A stretch of 64,000 bases of DNA from Massarina eburnea CBS 473.64 (lineage: Eukaryota; Ascomycota; Dothideomycetes; Pleosporales; Massarinaceae). The stretch spans positions 1,242,348 to 1,306,347 of the forward strand of contig MU006784.1 in NCBI GenBank assembly GCA_010093635.1, in the 5' to 3' direction. The translations under genes were made by a program, and so were the position numbers. Shown in pieces: positions 34,702 to 45,751 of the stretch. Under the pieces are notes generated by a model. It saw only the letters and a list, made by a program, of their open reading frames with translations, ran no database searches and was not told the origin of the DNA. The stretch's first letter is position 1; each line of letters starts with the position of its first letter.

Positions 34702-35303
34702 ATGTCTTCCAACGTCGGCCTGAGCACTCCGCGTGGAAGTGGAACTTCCGGCTACGTCCAGAAAAACCGATCGCTCTTGAGGCCACGCGACAGGGGCGAC
34801 CCATACCCCAAGGACTGGGAGCAAACGAAGCACCGCCAACGCCAGCCCGACCCCGAGATATTGGAGCATGACCGCAAGCGCGAGATCGAAGTGAAGGTGC
34901 TGGAGCTGCGGGACAAGCTTGAAGATGAGGCGTTCGTTTCCCCGCCAGATTTGCATATTGAACCAGGGGGCTAATAGCATGCAGTGTCGACGATGACGAA
35001 ATAGACGATCGATGCGACGCCCTGCGCAACAAACTCGAGGAAGAGAGGAAGGCTGGAAAGGGATCGGGTCCAGACGCGCGTACCTTGAAAACGTATCAGG
35101 TGCACGACCTGGCAAAGGCGAAGATCGAAGAGAGCGAACGGCTACGGAAGGCGCTAGGCATCTCTGCCGATTACGAGGAAGGAAGTCACTGGCGGAAGCA
35201 GGAGGAGCGACTGCGGGACTCTCTGGCGCAGAAGGAGCGGGAAGACGAAGACCATCTAGAGAAGGCGAAGGAGGCGCGTCGGTACAGGGAAGAGTCGGAC
35301 TGA
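34702..35303 (+). CDS. Cwc21-like pre-mRNA splicing factor
   Basis: Spliceosome protein of 182 residues in two exons (34702-34931, 34985-35303), related to yeast Cwc21 and the N-terminus of human SRRM2, which bind Prp8 and Snu114 near the catalytic core. The N-terminus MSSNVGLSTPRGSGTSGYVQ is the invariant start of the family. The cwf21 domain (about residues 55-100) reads KREIEVKVLELRDKLEDEAVDDDEIDDRCDALRNKL and is complete only after removing the intron, which has donor GTTCGT and branch CTAAT. The C-terminal half is a charged helix with AYQVHEL-like TYQVHDLAKAKIEESERLRKALGI. It is shorter than SRRM2 and lacks the RS repeats, like the yeast form. Confidence 0.92.
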
Positions 35304-36470
35304 GCTGGAGATGGCTCACCGAGGACTGGCTCTCAGCTTGGGTTTAGCATGCATCGAATTGGAGTTTGGCGTTACTATTGATACCCGCAATTTACATCTA
35401 GGCTCCCGCCTTCGATACGAGAGAAACCTCGACCCTCCAGAAGTCAGTGTGAAGGTACCATTATCATCAGTGCAGTTTCTTGAAGCTTTACTTCGAATTT
35501 GGACTCCAAATATGCTCGCCGCCGCGAAGAACTGCCGGCACCGGTCATTGTTGACGCAGATTCAGCAAACAGACACTTCCGTTGTTCCAACATAGAAGAA
35601 GATCGAAAATGTAACCCGCCCAGATCGACGCGCTGCAGATGTCGCCATACATCAATGCCGGTTTCCCAAGCCGAACTTGCGATCTCGCACTGGGAAGCCC
35701 CTCTTAGGGATATGTGTTGGATGTATCAAGCGTGGGAAACGTAGGGCTCATGTAAGAGACTAGGGGCCGATCCGATAACCGGGAGCGCATTCATGCAACC
35801 ACTAAAAGACGTATCCAACACAAGAGGGACTACAGACCCTGAACTAGGATTCCCGGCTTCCTCTTATGGCCATCCTCGCCTCTGATGGCACCTACTAGGT
35901 GTCATTGGACTACGCCTCCTGCAAGTTTCATCCTACATTGCCCACGAGAGCTGGCTATACTTGACGTGCCAGTCGCTTCTTCCAAGCTCGCGTTTCGACA
36001 CCTGGGTGTGTGCCACCCGGGACATCGTGTTGTGGCCGACAACGTGCTCGATACCCATGCTGTGGTTGGTCCGTTCCGACTATATGCCTAGCGCCAAGGC
36101 TTTCCGCCCAGCCCAGTATGCCTTGGCTTGCGCGGAGGACGTCCTTTCACAGTTCATACAGGCGATCTAGAAAATGTCTCAGAAGAATCAAAGCCTTCCG
36201 CTACGAGGAATACGGCAGGTTGTTGAGTTGCACATGTTGAATGCTGGGATTCTCATTGGCCCCCAGTGGGTGTCTCTTGGGCCTCTCAACTAGTGCATCC
36301 CATGTACGAATGCTTTCTCAGGTATATAAAATATAATGCTCGTCCGGCCCCATTCCCTATTCCTGGGTCAGCCTGGCACCAACAGATAATAGCGCGCCTG
36401 TGCCTTTTCTTCTCCTCATCCATCTTACGTTCGCTCGTCATTCATCGTCGACACCTATACAATCGTCAAG
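35304..36470. promoter_or_regulatory. PHO89 upstream region
   Basis: 1.17 kb with no supportable gene, carrying the phosphate symporter promoter and a C/T-rich leader near 36400-36470. I looked for the NUC-1/Pho4 core CACGTG and did not find an exact copy here. Several small plus-strand frames overlap without a domain. Confidence 0.5.
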
Positions 36471-38332
36471 ATGGTGCTCTCTGAATATACCTATGTCTTC
36501 GCCATTGGCACTATCTTTGCCCTCCTCGATGCCTACAACAACGGCGCCAACGATGTCGCCAATGCCTGGGCAACCAGTGTGTCGTCTCGATCCATCACCT
36601 ACCGACAAGCCATGATCTTCGGCACAATCTTCGAAATGGTGGGAGCCATCACGGTCGGTGCTCGAACAGCTGAGACGATCAAGAACGGAATCATTCCTGC
36701 CACCGCTTTCAAAGGCGATGCTGGCGTACAGATGCTCGCTTTCACATGCGCTCTTGCCGGTGCTTCCATGTGGGTTATGTGGTGCACGAGGCACTCAGCT
36801 CACGTCTCCTCGACCTACTCTCTGGTCTCCTCCATCGCCGGTGTTGGCGTCGCAACTGTCGGTGCCTCCCAAGTCCAGTGGGGATGGAACAACGGTAAAG
36901 GTCTCGGTGCCATCTTTGCTGGTCTCGGTATGGCTCCTGTCGGTGCTGCCGCTTTTGGGGCAATCATCTTTTCGCTCATCAAGTTTACGGTACACGTTCG
37001 CAAGAACCCCGTCAAGTGGTCCATCTACACGGCTCCGCTATTCTTCCTCATCGCCGCAACCGTCTGCACGCTCTCCATCGTCTACAAGGGATCTCCCAAA
37101 CTCGGCCTCAACAAGAAGCCTGCCTCTTTCGTTGCTGCAGTCGTCATGGGTACTGGAACGGGTGTCGCTGCTCTCTCCGCCCTTTTCTTCGTCCCATACG
37201 TCTACTGCAAAGTGATCAACCGCGACCACACTCTCAAGTGGTACCACTTTGCTCAAGGTCCTCTGCTCTTCAATCGTCCCATTCCTACAGATGGCCAAGT
37301 CGTTGTTCCCAACTACGCCGTCGTTCAGGATGATGATGTTCCCTCTACTGGTACTCACTCGCCTTCCCTGAGCGACTCTGATGAACCCAAGAACGCCCCT
37401 CGCGATGCCATCACCTCTGTCGATTCCGAAAAGAGTGCCACGCACGAAAACGAGGCCCAGCAGTTCACCTACCAGGAGATGGTGAAGCAAGGCGAAGAAA
37501 AGTTCCACGCCAAACTCAGAACGAGACGCGGACCTTTGGGCTGGGGTATGCGCACTCTACACAACAACCCCATGGGAGCCGGCGAGATCTACGAGAAGAA
37601 GAACATGGTTATTCTGATGAAGCGCATCCCCGCTACGATCGTCGTCGGTCTTCTCTATGGTCTCCACTACGATATTCACGCCGCGCAGTCCGGTATCCAC
37701 GGTACCCCCGAAGGCGTTCGTATGGAGCGCGTGTACGGCGCTGCTAAGAAGTACCCCAATGAGGTCGAGTTTTCATACTCGTTCATTCAGGTCCTGACTG
37801 CTTGCACTGCTTCTTTTGCGCACGGTGCCAATGATATTGGGAACTCTGTCGGGCCTTGGGCCGTCATCTACGGTGCTTGGAACACTGGTAAAGCTGTACC
37901 CAAGAACGCTTCTGTGGATGTCTGGCAGCTTGCTGTTCTTTCTCTGACCATCTCTCTTGGTCTGATCACGTACGGATACAACATTATGAAGGTCATGGGC
38001 AACAAGATTACTTACCACTCGCCGTCTCGAGGTTCGTATCCCCGTTTACCTAAATTTATCATGTGCTAATTGTAACCCTAGGCTCGTCCATGGAAATGGG
38101 TGCCGCCATCACCGTCCTTATCTTCTCACAATACTCGCTCCCTGTATCCACATCCATGTGCATCACCGGTGCCACCGTCGGCGTCGGTCTCTGCAACGGT
38201 ACCTTCAAGGCTGTCAACTTCCAGCGTGTGGGTCTGCTCGTGTTCTCTTGGATCATGACTATTCCTGTTGCGGGTACCATTGGAGGTGTACTCATGGGCC
38301 TGATCCTCAATGCGCCGCATTTCAAGTCGTAG
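36471..38332 (+). CDS. PHO89: Sodium/phosphate symporter, PiT family (Pho89 / PHO-4 type)
   Basis: High-affinity phosphate uptake driven by the sodium gradient at the plasma membrane. Two exons, 36471-38031 and 38082-38332, giving 603 residues, close to the fungal norm. The duplicated PiT signature is present in both halves: GANDVANAWATSVSSRSI near residue 25 and GANDIGNSVGPWAVIYGAW in the C-terminal half. About 12 hydrophobic segments flank a long polar central loop (about residues 270-380). The last two to three helices are in exon 2. In fungi this class is induced by phosphate starvation. No neighbouring phosphate gene is seen. Confidence 0.95.
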
Positions 38333-38904
38333 ACGGATCGAGCATGGAGGAAAGGGCAGGATGTTGGTCATGTGATGGATGTTTGTGTGGGGAAAAAAAT
38401 ATCGAGATACCCGGTTGATCGCGTCGTTGGCCTTTGGTACATACCATACCATACTTTCCTTTGACTTGGGCTTGGGCTTGGGCATAGACGTGGAACATTT
38501 TCTTTATCATCCTTTACGCGTGTCACATATCGACGGCCTCGTTTAGAAAAACATCATAAGATGTACAATCATTTCATCAATGTACAAATACTATCTCTTC
38601 AGTACCTGTACTCCAATCTACGGTATCAGCGCACTCACATATCGACCACACCCTCCCTCATAAAGTATCTCACTTCGTACAACACACAGCCTCAGAAATG
38701 AGGCATGCAAAGATAAGAAACTTTTCTGGAAATAAGGCAAACAACCACGAAGCGACAAACATGAAGTCCCAAAAGTGTACATGTCCGTCCTTGCGTCAAC
38801 GGTACCGCATACGCGTACATACACGGTCCACCCAGTCGCTAATCGCTAGTTACCCAGTTTCCAGTTTCCCAGTTGCCTTAAAGAGCAAAGTGGACTCGCA
38901 CGCG

Positions 38905-38908
<4 letters not shown>

Positions 38909-38941
<33 letters not shown>
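38909..38941. repeat. GA dinucleotide microsatellite
   Basis: About 16 uninterrupted GA units followed by an A-tract. Confidence 0.95.
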
Positions 38942-38942
<1 letters not shown>

Positions 38943-41897
38943 CAAAAAAAAAATCCTAATCTCGAAATCCTCCACCAATCTACTCCGTTGCAATAATCAC
39001 AAGCATGTACTAAACGGGTTATTCCCGACGAGGATTCCGAATTTCGAATTTCGATTGCGTTTTCGGGGGGGGGGCCGAAATGTAACACCCCCAAAAAATA
39101 TGCAGACCCTTACACACTGCTTTTAAACCCTACCCAAACTAACCTAACCTATGTAATCTCATCACCTACCCTTACCCTCGTCCCGCTCACACTACAATGT
39201 ACATGTACACACGTACCATCCTATATTACCACACACACATACACACATCCCACATCCCACATCCTACATCCCTAACCCCCTAAGCGCCACCCCACGCCAT
39301 CAGATCCCCACCCACTCCGCCTCTTCTGGCCGCGACATTCACTGCCAAGAGCCAAGAAAAAGGCTTAGCGGGCTTGGGGCGGAGCGGCTGCGGTATCCTG
39401 GTCGTTTGGTCGGTCGGCTAATGGGAGGCGCGGGTGAGGCCACGTGGGTAGGGTGGGGGGTAGAGGGTTTGTTGTGTTTGTGTGGTGAGGGAGGGTGAGA
39501 TTTTTGGGGTAGGGATAGGTGCTTAGTGGGGAGGTTTTTGTGTAGTGTAATGATAGTAGGCTTTGATTCTGTTTGTTTGTTAGTGGATTTGCTGTTAGGG
39601 TTGGTAATAGTGATGGTGATGGTGCTGATGAGAATGAGAATGAAATTATCGAAGAAGAAAGAAAAGGAAGATTTGGCGGGTGAATGGGTGTCCTAGTGGT
39701 TTTCTAGGTCGTGGATACGACTAACCTCTTTTTCCCCGCAGTCTTAGGTGCTTTTTTCGCCTACCTCTTTAATAGTCTTTCTTTTTCTATGGATATTTGA
39801 TTTTGAAAGGCTAGAGCAGGGTCTAGTGAGGGGTAGGCGATGTAGGAAAGGGAGTGCCTGTAAACGGTAGAACTTTATCTATGTTATGTTGTGTTGTGTT
39901 GTGTTCCTGTTCGATATTACTAAAGCTTGTAGGTTGTGTTGTATTTCATTTGCTATCGCTTTTACTTCGGCTTTGGCTTGAGTTTAGATCTAAGTTTTCG
40001 TGTTACACCTATTGTTGTATCTTGTTTAGCATAACTTCTATGTTATGATTATAGTCTATTAGATACCTATTTCGCCTGTACCTTAGGGAAGATGTCTACA
40101 GACCTTTCATCTGTGTTGCTTTCTATATTCATGTTTGGAAACCAAACTATTTTTGTGAAGTGACTACAAGAGAGAACTAGGTCTAAGATTTATAATAAAG
40201 GTCTTGCTAAGGAGTCGTCTAGGGGCTTAAACATCTAGACACTATGTTGCATGTGTGTAGTCTTCCTTCTCTCCCTTACTAAAGCATCTTCAACATCTTA
40301 TAATACTCATCACTTAGAGCCGTGATTTATTATCAGATTGATTAACCGGATTCATCTATAAACTCCTGCTCTTTCTTTCTTCTTGACACAATGAAAGGCA
40401 CTAACTATATCACAGACATTTCCTATACATTACATTCCACCCCAAAACCAAGAAGCTAACTCACTGCCTGCATAAGCTCCTTATCCACTATCAGCTTCCA
40501 TGCTATATCTGCCCAGCTCAGCGCTGTATGCCCTATACAACGAAACCCCTCATAATCAAGTCCCTATATCCCTCTTGCACGCCTATACTCACTCCCCTAT
40601 AAACCAATGAGAAAATGACACATCTAACAGGATCTAAGACACCACCTTCCCTCGCACGAGAACCCGGCGACCCCGATTACGGCCCAGCACAACAAAGTAC
40701 ACCTACGGCCCAGCACAAAGCACCGACTCAATACCAATAGCACCCTCCCCATCCCATCATCATTAATTCCCCGAAACCTTTTCGTGCCGTACATAAGCAT
40801 GTAGGGTACGAAAATAGCCACCTACCGTGCCGCATCGTGGTCTTCACTTCACAGCACTAACAACGCTGCGTAAGATGTGAGATGTCACTGTTAGTGTAGA
40901 GTGTGGAGTAAACCGTAGTAGTGGCCACGGAAAGAGAAAATGGCTAGTCAAAGTCCGATACACGATGACGTTGCGCTTGGGTGGCCTCGCTGCGCGTGCC
41001 GCATTGCGGCCTCTAATGCGGTGAATCAGCACGTGCTTGGGTGCTTCTAATGTATATACTTTGGACTTGGTACGCACGGGGAGTAACATTGCTTTCCGCG
41101 AGGCTGTGGTTGTGGCTGTGCTGTGGCTCTTTCTTATCGCGTCTTAGGTGGTGGTGGGAGCACTGTAACCTCATCAGCATGTCTAACGGCACAAACCCAT
41201 TCTCGCGCCATACATACTACCCAAGAGAGTGTGTGTTAGCCTTACGTATCCCAAAGTTTGGTTCAAGTCCGTCAATATTCCCACTGCACCATACCTATGT
41301 GTCACCGCCTCCAAAAAAAAGATCTCACACAAACCCCATCCCTAAGGTCGAGCAATTCATTGAATATGTACTACAATGTACATAAGTAAGACAACACCAT
41401 ACATCCTACATCCGCATCTAAAACTCTACCTGAGTTACACAACCTGTGTAACATATAACCGTCGCACATACAATACAGCATTTGGGGGCCACTTACTCTT
41501 CCTAGGTTTCGACTTCACCCCCCACATAGTCCACTCTAGCGCCCTGACTACGGATACGCTAGTCTAACATGCCGGGGGCTAGTATTGTGTCTTACATCCA
41601 TCCACACACATCTCACGTTTCCGCTGACCACCGCAACCGAAAATCCGGAAGAGAGATGAGGTGAGGTAAGACGAGCCACGGGAGTGAGAGTCGATCAATC
41701 GATAAACTTAATCGACAAGCATTGATAAGTGTGTGATATAGGTTAGGTTTCAAATATATACATATGCCATCTACCTACCTATCTATCTATCTATTCATCT
41801 ATCTAAATGGGAGTCATAAATACATGCCCCATAAAAAAAACAGATGCCATCGCTAAACGCTAAAACAAAGCAAACAGCAACACACGTTAACTTTTGT

Positions 41898-41929
41898 AGA
41901 AGAAGAAGAAGAAGAAGAAGAAGAAGAAG
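41898..41929. repeat. GAA trinucleotide microsatellite
   Basis: About 10 GAA units in non-coding DNA. Confidence 0.95.
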
Positions 41930-42296
41930 GCAACCCGGAACCCGACACACCGCCCATGCGGCCCTCACACCACATCATCCACTAAAACCATCCAGGAAAC
42001 AGCGAAAGGTCGAAAGTAGCGAGCGAGCGCGGGCGTTTCGGAGTTGGAGCAAGCAAGCAAGCAAGATCCTACGGGGATTCGCTACAATAGCTGTGAGAAA
42101 GTTCCCGAGTACCGAAGCGAGCGAAGCCACCCCAAACCAAACAGGGTCTGAGCGCAGCAAGGATAACGGTCTCGCTATCATCGTACAATAGTTTGTGATT
42201 CGAGCTTAAAGTTCTCGAGGTTAAGTAGATTTTGCGAGAAAAAAAGGTGTCGGAAACGGTAGTTAGGAATGAATGGCGACATCGTAAATGTGGGAT

Positions 42297-43559
42297 TTAG
42301 ACGACGATCCTGAAATTCTGTCCGTGGAAGGAAATGCGACTTGCGCGTGCCAGACGCCCCGTCTTCGCCACCACGGCAACCTCGTTGACAGCCTTGTCGT
42401 CGAAAGATTCCGTATCCGCATCAGCCCCCTTCTCGTAATTGCTGTCAGATTCGTATTCGACGTCTGACTGGCTTGAGTGCAGTGGTTCTTCCCATTCGTC
42501 GTCAGATAGACAAGAATGCAGGACTGAAGCGCGGCGCTGGAAGATGGATGCTGGCGTGGGCGGCGTTTCGGTGAAGGTGGGGAAGGGGAAAGCAGTTGCG
42601 GGCTCGGGTGGGGAGGAAAGGGAGAGGATTTGGATGTTGGATGAGATCTCGTCCTCGCTTGGGGAGGATGGGTGCAGGAGGGTGCTGCTTTTGCGGGGTG
42701 GGAGAGCTGCGCCGAGAAGAGGCACGGATGTACAGATTGGGGAGGGCTCAGCGGTGGTCGGCGTGGGGAGTGCGAGTATGGATACAAAAGGTTTGGCGTC
42801 CAAGATATTCATGGGTCTGTCGGAATCTGGTGATGATGGGTGGAGAAGTGTAGAACCCTTTCTAGGCGCAGGTGGTGTCGCTGGCGGTGTAAGCTCGCCC
42901 ATAGTGAAATTGCGTGTATAGTCGTCATCCGCGGGCATTTCGACAGGCGATGAAGGATGGAGAAGCGTAGAGTTCTTGCGTTCTGGAGACGGCCTTTGTA
43001 GAATTGGAGAGGCCGAACGCTGGGGCGGAGTCATCTCCATAGGCGACTGTGAGGGTTCCATTTTTCTGCTCTTGTTGTATCCAGACATCCTAGAGTCTAT
43101 CGATTCACGGTGGGTGAGTTCGTTCTTGAGGTTCGGTTTCCAACTCGAGCTATGGCTGTGTGGTTGACGCGTGCTTGGAGAGTTTTGTCTTGAAACAGCC
43201 CGCCACGTCGTGGGAACCTTCGCAGCACGCGGAGATAGTGTGGAGTCGGTCTCGTAGCCCTCTTCCTCTTCGTGGATGATGTCGCTACAGTAACCAGAAT
43301 CGTAAGGCGAGCCCAGCTCTTTCTTTTCAGCAATAGCACGGCTCCCGTTGCCACGTTCTGCAATGCCTCCTCTTCGTGCAAAGTATCGCGGACCTCCGCA
43401 ATGAATGCATAGTTTTCTCGTCAAGATGGGTCGAGCGTGTTGTCGTATCCGTGAACATGGCTTCAAGCCTGCGCATGATCGAAGTGCGTGGATGCAGTGT
43501 TGCCAGATCGCAACCGTGTGACTGCACGGAACATGGTCGACAGGAAGTACCACGCACAT
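42297..43559 (-). CDS. Unknown protein: Cys/His-rich N-terminus and four spaced STLLHPSSP-type repeats
   Basis: 420 residues in a single open frame. I do not recognise a family. The first 60 residues are rich in Cys and His (C2, C12, H14, C22, H24, C29, C35, H41, C51, H53, C54), ending CIHCGGPRYF, and could bind zinc. The rest is disordered, Ser/Pro-rich and acidic towards the end. Three near-identical motifs RK-x-STLLHPSSP lie at about residues 194-205, 233-244 and 289-300; a diverged fourth, RRASVLHSCLSDDE, lies at about 342-355. R-[KR]-x-S fits basophilic (PKA-like) kinase sites. The motif could equally be a binding peptide. A signalling or adaptor role is inference. The long frame, with repeats kept at protein level, argues that it is real. 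Confidence 0.7.
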   Translation of the reverse strand: MCVVLPVDHVPCSHTVAIWQHCIHALRSCAGLKPCSRIRQHARPILTRKLCIHCGGPRYFARRGGIAERGNGSRAIAEKKELGSPYDSGYCSDIIHEEEEGYETDSTLSPRAAKVPTTWRAVSRQNSPSTRQPHSHSSSWKPNLKNELTHRESIDSRMSGYNKSRKMEPSQSPMEMTPPQRSASPILQRPSPERKNSTLLHPSSPVEMPADDDYTRNFTMGELTPPATPPAPRKGSTLLHPSSPDSDRPMNILDAKPFVSILALPTPTTAEPSPICTSVPLLGAALPPRKSSTLLHPSSPSEDEISSNIQILSLSSPPEPATAFPFPTFTETPPTPASIFQRRASVLHSCLSDDEWEEPLHSSQSDVEYESDSNYEKGADADTESFDDKAVNEVAVVAKTGRLARASRISFHGQNFRIVV

Positions 43560-44084
43560 TGTGAGAAGAATGGGAAACAGCCAGGCTCGAGAAATGCGAC
43601 GGTTGGTGATATAGAGACCACTAGTGGGACAGGGATATTCGAAGATGAAAACAGTACAAGTCGCTAGAGGTTGCTGAGAGGCAGGGATACATATATTTAC
43701 AGGGAAACGAAAGATGAGTGAGATGATGAAACTCGTGACTGCAGCGTCAGCGGTCGCCTTGTTATAAGGAATCGGCCTGCATCACCCCCATCTGCTTCCC
43801 GAGCTCCAACCTTGCCTGTCAAAGAGTCAGATCTGGGGATCTTGTTAGCGTTGGGTCCAAGCGTCGGACAAGTATGTATGGCGGACTACAAATAGTTAGA
43901 CCCGGATTCCGTAGCCACACAAACCAAGGCGCTCCGGTGGTCTGAACGTGGGTGGGTTCGTTGAAAAATCCCGAACGGTGCTACGTTGGTACTGCGCTGG
44001 CAGCGCTGCAACAACTGACGGTGAAAGGGCTTCGTGAAGAGTAATTTGACGTTATCTGGGATTCTGTTTGTCTTCAAAATGCCT
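43560..44084. other. Intergenic: promoter of the repeat protein, RNH201 3' flank
   Basis: 525 bp, no gene seen. The minus-strand frame 43886-44449 is an alternate reading of RNH201 and its flank. Confidence 0.45.
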
Positions 44085-45162
44085 TCAAAAGGCCTCCATC
44101 TCCACGGTGACGCGTTTACCAAACCAGTCGACGAGCTCATCCCCACCGCTTTCGGTCTTTGAAACAAAATGATCCGTGATGCGCATGTCCCCATTCCCTT
44201 CGGTGTCAACGGGCCAATCGACGGTGACGTCCTTGTTCTTGACCTCCAGTTCTTGCTTTGCAGTTCCCCAAGAAAAACGGCATTCATTTCCCCAGCCAAA
44301 AAGAGGATCCATGTTGGACTTGAGCCAGGTGGATGTCCGGGCATCGGACGGATAACCAGAGCCCCACGCAGGTGGTGCCTTTGGCACTTCGGATCCACTA
44401 GTTGCTGCGGCTTCATACGGCTCCCAAGACACTTCGAGCGCAGCATCACGAGTCACTTTGGCGCACACCGAGGCGGCACTGACCACGGGATAGAGACTGT
44501 CGGCCTTTTTGGCGACGGTAATGCGCACAGTGGGCCATATCCTCTCGAGCTTCTTCTGGTACACCTCTGGCTTGCCGATGGTGTCGATGTATATTTCCTT
44601 GATATTGACGCCCCTGGCCATGACGCCTTTGATAAGGTCAATAGTCGCATCCATGGCCTGGGCGTTCAGATTGTACTGCGCCGGTTGCATCATATGTGCA
44701 GAGATGTCGCGCGCGGATAAACTTCGTGTAGCCCATCCACACGCTTTGTGTAGGTCCGACTCTTTTGTGCAGAGCTTCCGCATGAGGTCGGAGCGGACTT
44801 CGGGAGTGAGTACCTTGGAGTCATCGAAGTGGTGAGTGTCGGCCAGCAGAGATTGCTGTAGCTCAAGTGGCAGATACAGGAGCGCATAGACCATCGGACC
44901 TTCGGGAGTGAGTATTTGGTAAAAGGTCCAAGGCTCGCAATTTACCTAGCACCGGGCCTCTGCCAGCCTCGTCCACGCCTAGTACGCATTCTGTAGTCAT
45001 GTCGCCCGATATCTGGTCTGGTATGGGCGAGAAGTGCGAGTACGAGTTGCCCGCGAGGATATCGGATCTGGAGAGGGACGGCGCCATGAAGACGCCCGAA
45101 GTGGGCGTCTCCTGCTCCATGTCCGGCGCATCCATCTGAACATCTTCCATTGTGTCGGCCAT
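44085..45162 (-). CDS. RNH201: Ribonuclease H2 catalytic subunit A
   Basis: Removes ribonucleotides and RNA:DNA hybrids from nuclear DNA as the catalytic subunit of RNase H2. Two exons, 44946-45162 and 44085-44899, giving 343 residues. Type 2 RNase H motifs are complete: VDEAGRGPVLGPMVY (Asp64, Glu65), which forms only after splicing, IYIDTIG (Asp178) and ADSLYPVVSAASVCAKVTRD (Asp206). GSGYPSDARTSTWL and the substrate-strand block FGWGNECRFSW follow. The N-terminal 55 residues are an acidic, poorly conserved lead. No catalytic residue is missing. Confidence 0.95.
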
Positions 45163-45751
45163 TGTGCAAAAGTGTGCTGAGATTCGAGAAGATGTCGTGG
45201 CTGTATCGTAATTCGTAATGCTAAGTGGTGAAGAGATGGGAGACGCGACCCTAGCACCCTAGTTCGCGACGCGTTCGTGCCGAGGCCTGAGCCCTTCTCG
45301 AAGCTTGGCAAAAGCGGCATCTTGCATAGAGTCGTCGACACCAAAGCGAAACCTACCCGTTACAGTAATGAATTGTGAGTGACCCCTGCTTGTGCTTGCA
45401 TGTTCGACGTTTCCCCAGAGCTGTTCGAATCAGCAGCATGTTCATTGCTAGCTCCCGCTGTACCACGTGATGAAGACGTCGAGAAACAAGCGCCTAATGT
45501 TCTAGTAGATGGCCTAGTAGTTGTAGTAACCTATAGAGTCCAGTATCACGCGCAAAGGATCAAAAGGTAACTGAAAGGCATCAGAATGAGTGATGAAGAC
45601 TCACTCACATCTCTCTGCTCGCGTATATAAATGCCCCGCACTAGCGCCTCTGCCTGCCAACCCCCGCTGAGGTCATCGCCGACAACAATTCTGGCGAGTC
45701 GAGTCGCGCCAACGACTAAAACTCAACACCGCGCCCATAAAAACCTTCATC
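45163..45751. promoter_or_regulatory. Divergent promoter, RNH201 / TMA64
   Basis: 589 bp between divergent starts. A TATATAAAT sequence at about 45634-45642 lies some 110 bp upstream of the TMA64 start, and an AC/GCC-rich leader follows. Confidence 0.5.

Larger units (their letters stand above)
38333..42296. other. Gene-poor 4-kb convergent interval
   Basis: Nearly 4 kb between two convergent genes with no frame I can support. It contains low-complexity pyrimidine- or purine-rich stretches, a GA run, a GAA run and ACACA-rich segments (about 39200-39250). The composition swings from G+T-rich (39.4-40.0 kb) to A+C-rich (40.4-40.8 kb). I found no tRNA or rRNA. Confidence 0.5.

Noticed and set aside
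36000..36470. Pho4/NUC-1 sites (CACGTG) upstream of the phosphate symporter
   Set aside because: No exact copy found by eye in the promoter; similar strings (GACGTGCC, AACGTGCT) lack the core.
38333..42296. tRNA, rRNA or CRISPR-like arrays in the gene-free intervals
   Set aside because: No TTCGA-type T-loop with matching stems and no evenly spaced direct repeats with unique spacers were seen.
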